Shown here: in pieces, positions 14,058 through 15,498 of the stretch | Position numbering within the stretch: the stretch's first letter is position 1 | Layout of the letters: every line of letters begins with the position of its first letter | DNA from: Micrococcales bacterium UBA4448 | GTDB lineage: Bacteria > Actinomycetota > Actinomycetes > Actinomycetales > Microbacteriaceae | Assembly: GCA_002390305.1 (NCBI GenBank) | Contig: DGPE01000084.1 | Location: forward strand, 1 to 15,498 | DNA length: 15,498 nt | Direction: 5' to 3' | Notes under the pieces: generated by a model | Databases searched by the model: none | What the model was told of the DNA's origin: nothing | The model's input: only the letters and a program-made list of their open reading frames with translations | Made by a program: the position numbers and the translations under genes

Positions 14058-14633
14058 ATGCCATTGACTAACGGAGACATCTCGCTTCGCGAATTATCGA
14101 AGCGAGATCACAAGGTGCTGCGAGAGTTATTGATTCAAGATCGAGAGTGGTTAGTGCCATGGGAGGCAACGACCCCAGGAATTCGATACCCCCTAGATGC
14201 GAAGGGTATGGTGCGCTCACTTTTGCAGCAGGCTCGCGCAGGTTCTGGGCTTGCACTTGTGATGGAGTACCGAGGTGAGGTTGTTGGGCAACTAAACGTA
14301 GCCAATATTCTCTTCGGCTCGGTTTCCTCCGGGACTATCGGCTACTGGATATCTAAAAAAGCAGCTGGAAAGTCAATAGTGCCGATCTCGGTTGCAATGA
14401 CAATCGACCACCTCTTCGACCAGGGCGGGTTGCACCGCGTAGAAGTTGACATCAGGCCCGAGAACGAAGCGTCTCTGCGAGTGGTTCAAAAGCTCAAGCT
14501 TCGCCAAGAGGGGCTTAAGGAGCGTTTCATTCACATTAACGGCGCATGGCGTGATCACCTAGTCTTCGCAATAACCCGAGAAGAATTGACCGGGTCAATG
14601 CTGTCAAGAGTTCAAAACGCGGGCGAGCTGTAG
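14058..14633 (+). CDS. RimJ/RimL-type GNAT acetyltransferase
   Basis: A 191-residue cytoplasmic N-acetyltransferase of the GNAT fold, related to the RimJ/RimL enzymes that acetylate protein N-termini. GDISLRELSKRDHKVLRELL is the usual N-terminal block and WLVPWEATTPG follows. The acetyl-CoA region is GYWISKKAAGKSIVPISVAM, where the usual pyrophosphate-loop AGRG/AGKG reads AGKS. The strong family block GLHRVEVDIRPENEASLRVV, then GAWRDHLVFAITREE, completes the domain. I chose ATG 14058 because family members begin MPL-type shortly before GDI; GTG 14046 and TTG 14019 are in-frame alternatives. It corresponds in position to mycobacterial rimJ (Rv0995), upstream of the membrane-protein gene. The protein substrate is unknown. 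Confidence 0.88.
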   Translation: MPLTNGDISLRELSKRDHKVLRELLIQDREWLVPWEATTPGIRYPLDAKGMVRSLLQQARAGSGLALVMEYRGEVVGQLNVANILFGSVSSGTIGYWISKKAAGKSIVPISVAMTIDHLFDQGGLHRVEVDIRPENEASLRVVQKLKLRQEGLKERFIHINGAWRDHLVFAITREELTGSMLSRVQNAGEL

Positions 14634-14666
14634 TCGAATTCTCCTCACCAGCTATATCTTTAGGAA

Positions 14667-15263
14667 ATGGAAACTTCAGTTGGTCTTGGCGGCATCACAT
14701 TAGTTGTTGTTGCCATAGTCTGGCTTTTTGTTTTTGTTCCCGGTTATGCACGGCGCTCTCACATTAGAGAGACGACAAGCCTGGTGGCATCTAGCCACAG
14801 AGCCGAAAAGAGACTTCTTCCTCAAACCAACGATGAAAAACTCAGAAGACTTATAACCACCCAGCGAACTTTTTCAATCGTTTTTGCTCTCGCCACGCTG
14901 TCAGCAGTTGCAAGTGCAGCCGCCGCCATGGCGCAAAATTCCTGGTGGTTCGCATTCGGACTCGCTGTTGCAGTGAGCCTCGCGTCATTTCTCATCCAGC
15001 GAGCAGCCGGAAAACAAGCTGCTAGAACCGTCCAGAAAATTGTTCGAGTTCGCCAGAATGTTCGCACTCAGGCATCAAAGAACCAGGCGGCTTCCTTGAA
15101 AAATAGAGATTGGACGCCCAACCCTATGCCATCTCCGATGAGCCAGAACCACTCCGGCGAGCTGATACTTCCAGATGCTGAAGTGATCTCAATAATCCAA
15201 ACCAAACCAGTGCTTGCAAAGCAAGAAATTGATCAAATTTTGGCCCGTCGCAGGGCAATCTAG
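14667..15263 (+). CDS. GlpR/Rv0996-like membrane protein
   Basis: A 198-residue membrane protein. The first helix is at about residues 8-26 (GGITLVVVAIVWLFVFVPG), followed by the basic YARRSHIRE. Residues about 69-110 hold one helical hairpin or two short helices (FSIVFALATLSAVA, then WWFAFGLAVAVSLASFLI). A basic and polar C-terminal tail of about 85 residues is probably cytoplasmic. The N-terminal helix plus VP-x2-RR pattern and the position after rimJ match the actinobacterial family of Rv0996 and, as I recall, corynebacterial GlpR, the membrane receptor for the gephyrin-like division protein Glp. The homology is weak outside the N-terminus, so the division role is inference. The start is ATG 14667; AGGAA lies too near to be an ideal site, and TATATC 8 bases upstream could be a -10 for a leaderless message. 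Confidence 0.6.
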   Translation: METSVGLGGITLVVVAIVWLFVFVPGYARRSHIRETTSLVASSHRAEKRLLPQTNDEKLRRLITTQRTFSIVFALATLSAVASAAAAMAQNSWWFAFGLAVAVSLASFLIQRAAGKQAARTVQKIVRVRQNVRTQASKNQAASLKNRDWTPNPMPSPMSQNHSGELILPDAEVISIIQTKPVLAKQEIDQILARRRAI

Positions 15264-15314
15264 AAATCAGCCCCTAAGCTTTCCCTCGCCAATCAATCAC
15301 AAACGGAGACCCAA

Positions 15315-15498
15315 ATGAGCCTGCTCGACTCAATAAAAAACTTTTTTTCCAGAACCGGCAAAGCCGCTTCCTCTTCGGCTGCTTCTGTAGCTGCCGAGGC
15401 AAAGGCTGCTGCCAAGGACGTAGCTTCGGAGGCTAGAGCGGAAGTCGAAAAGGTCGCCACAAAAGTTGCGAAATCTGCTGCTACGGCGGGCAAAAAAC
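15315..15498 (+). CDS. Ala/Lys/Glu-rich protein, N-terminal part
   Basis: An open frame from ATG 15315, with GGAG at 15305-15308 as a well-spaced Shine-Dalgarno, running off the right edge after 61 codons. It begins MSLLDSIKNFFSRTGKAA and continues as Ala-rich sequence with regular Lys and Glu (AAEAKAAAKDVASEARAEVEK), which would form a long amphipathic helix or coiled coil. No domain is recognisable. It could be the lead-in to a globular domain, a LEA- or apolipoprotein-like protein, or a nucleoid-associated protein; nothing here separates these. The antisense frame over the same bases is only a mirror of the Ala codons. Confidence 0.65.
   Translation, partial: MSLLDSIKNFFSRTGKAASSSAASVAAEAKAAAKDVASEARAEVEKVATKVAKSAATAGKK

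Noticed and set aside
15293..15493. Minus-strand Ala-rich ORF at the right edge
   Set aside because: It mirrors the Ala-rich plus-strand gene, which has a proper Shine-Dalgarno and start.

Overview
The window looks like core chromosome of an actinobacterium, most likely a small-genome member of the Microbacteriaceae such as a freshwater Luna-type lineage (Rhodoluna/Aquiluna). This placement is inferred from protein families and gene order plus moderate GC; no rRNA or marker tree was available. Supporting signs are a bacterial XPB helicase next to its helicase-associated partner, DUF3027 and DUF2530 proteins, an actinobacterial-type SerC, a DtxR/IdeR repressor, and a RimJ-like acetyltransferase followed by a GlpR/Rv0996-like membrane protein. 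Genes are tightly packed. Stops and starts share bases (TAGTG near 1705, TAATG near 2946, ATGA near 7904). One convergent pair overlaps by 4 bp and another by 141 bp. Several genes lack a Shine-Dalgarno sequence and may be leaderless.

Layout. Positions 1-1944 (minus) hold the 5' end of XPB, its helicase-associated partner and a two-helix membrane protein. Positions 1986-2859 (plus) hold a cold-shock-domain protein coupled to a DUF3027 protein, whose 3' end overlaps a minus-strand DUF2530 membrane protein. That gene is coupled to serC (minus). dtxR diverges from serC and is followed by a secreted NlpC/P60 peptidase with its own extended -10 promoter. A spacer of about 280 bp contains a strong intrinsic terminator, a possible small RNA or leader ORF and a second hairpin, and leads to an HNH endonuclease gene. 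Positions 6509-9438 (minus) encode proton-translocating transhydrogenase (pntA, pntB), with tRNA-Arg(CCT) upstream on the same strand.

A plus-strand gene of about 1.2 kb residues (9622-13281) encodes a superfamily 1 helicase-like protein whose Walker A, Walker B, motif V/VI and C-terminal nuclease-like signatures all look degraded. It is the most unusual object in the window. It abuts a minus-strand pair, an FmdB-type zinc ribbon and 5-formyltetrahydrofolate cyclo-ligase. Divergent from these are a RimJ-type acetyltransferase, a membrane protein and the start of an Ala/Lys/Glu-rich protein cut by the window end.

The genes cover DNA repair (XPB pair, HNH), one-carbon and serine metabolism (SerC, cyclo-ligase), NADPH supply from the proton gradient (PntAB), metal-dependent regulation (DtxR) and cell-wall hydrolysis (NlpC/P60). 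No phage, insertion sequence, CRISPR array or clearly transferred island was seen.
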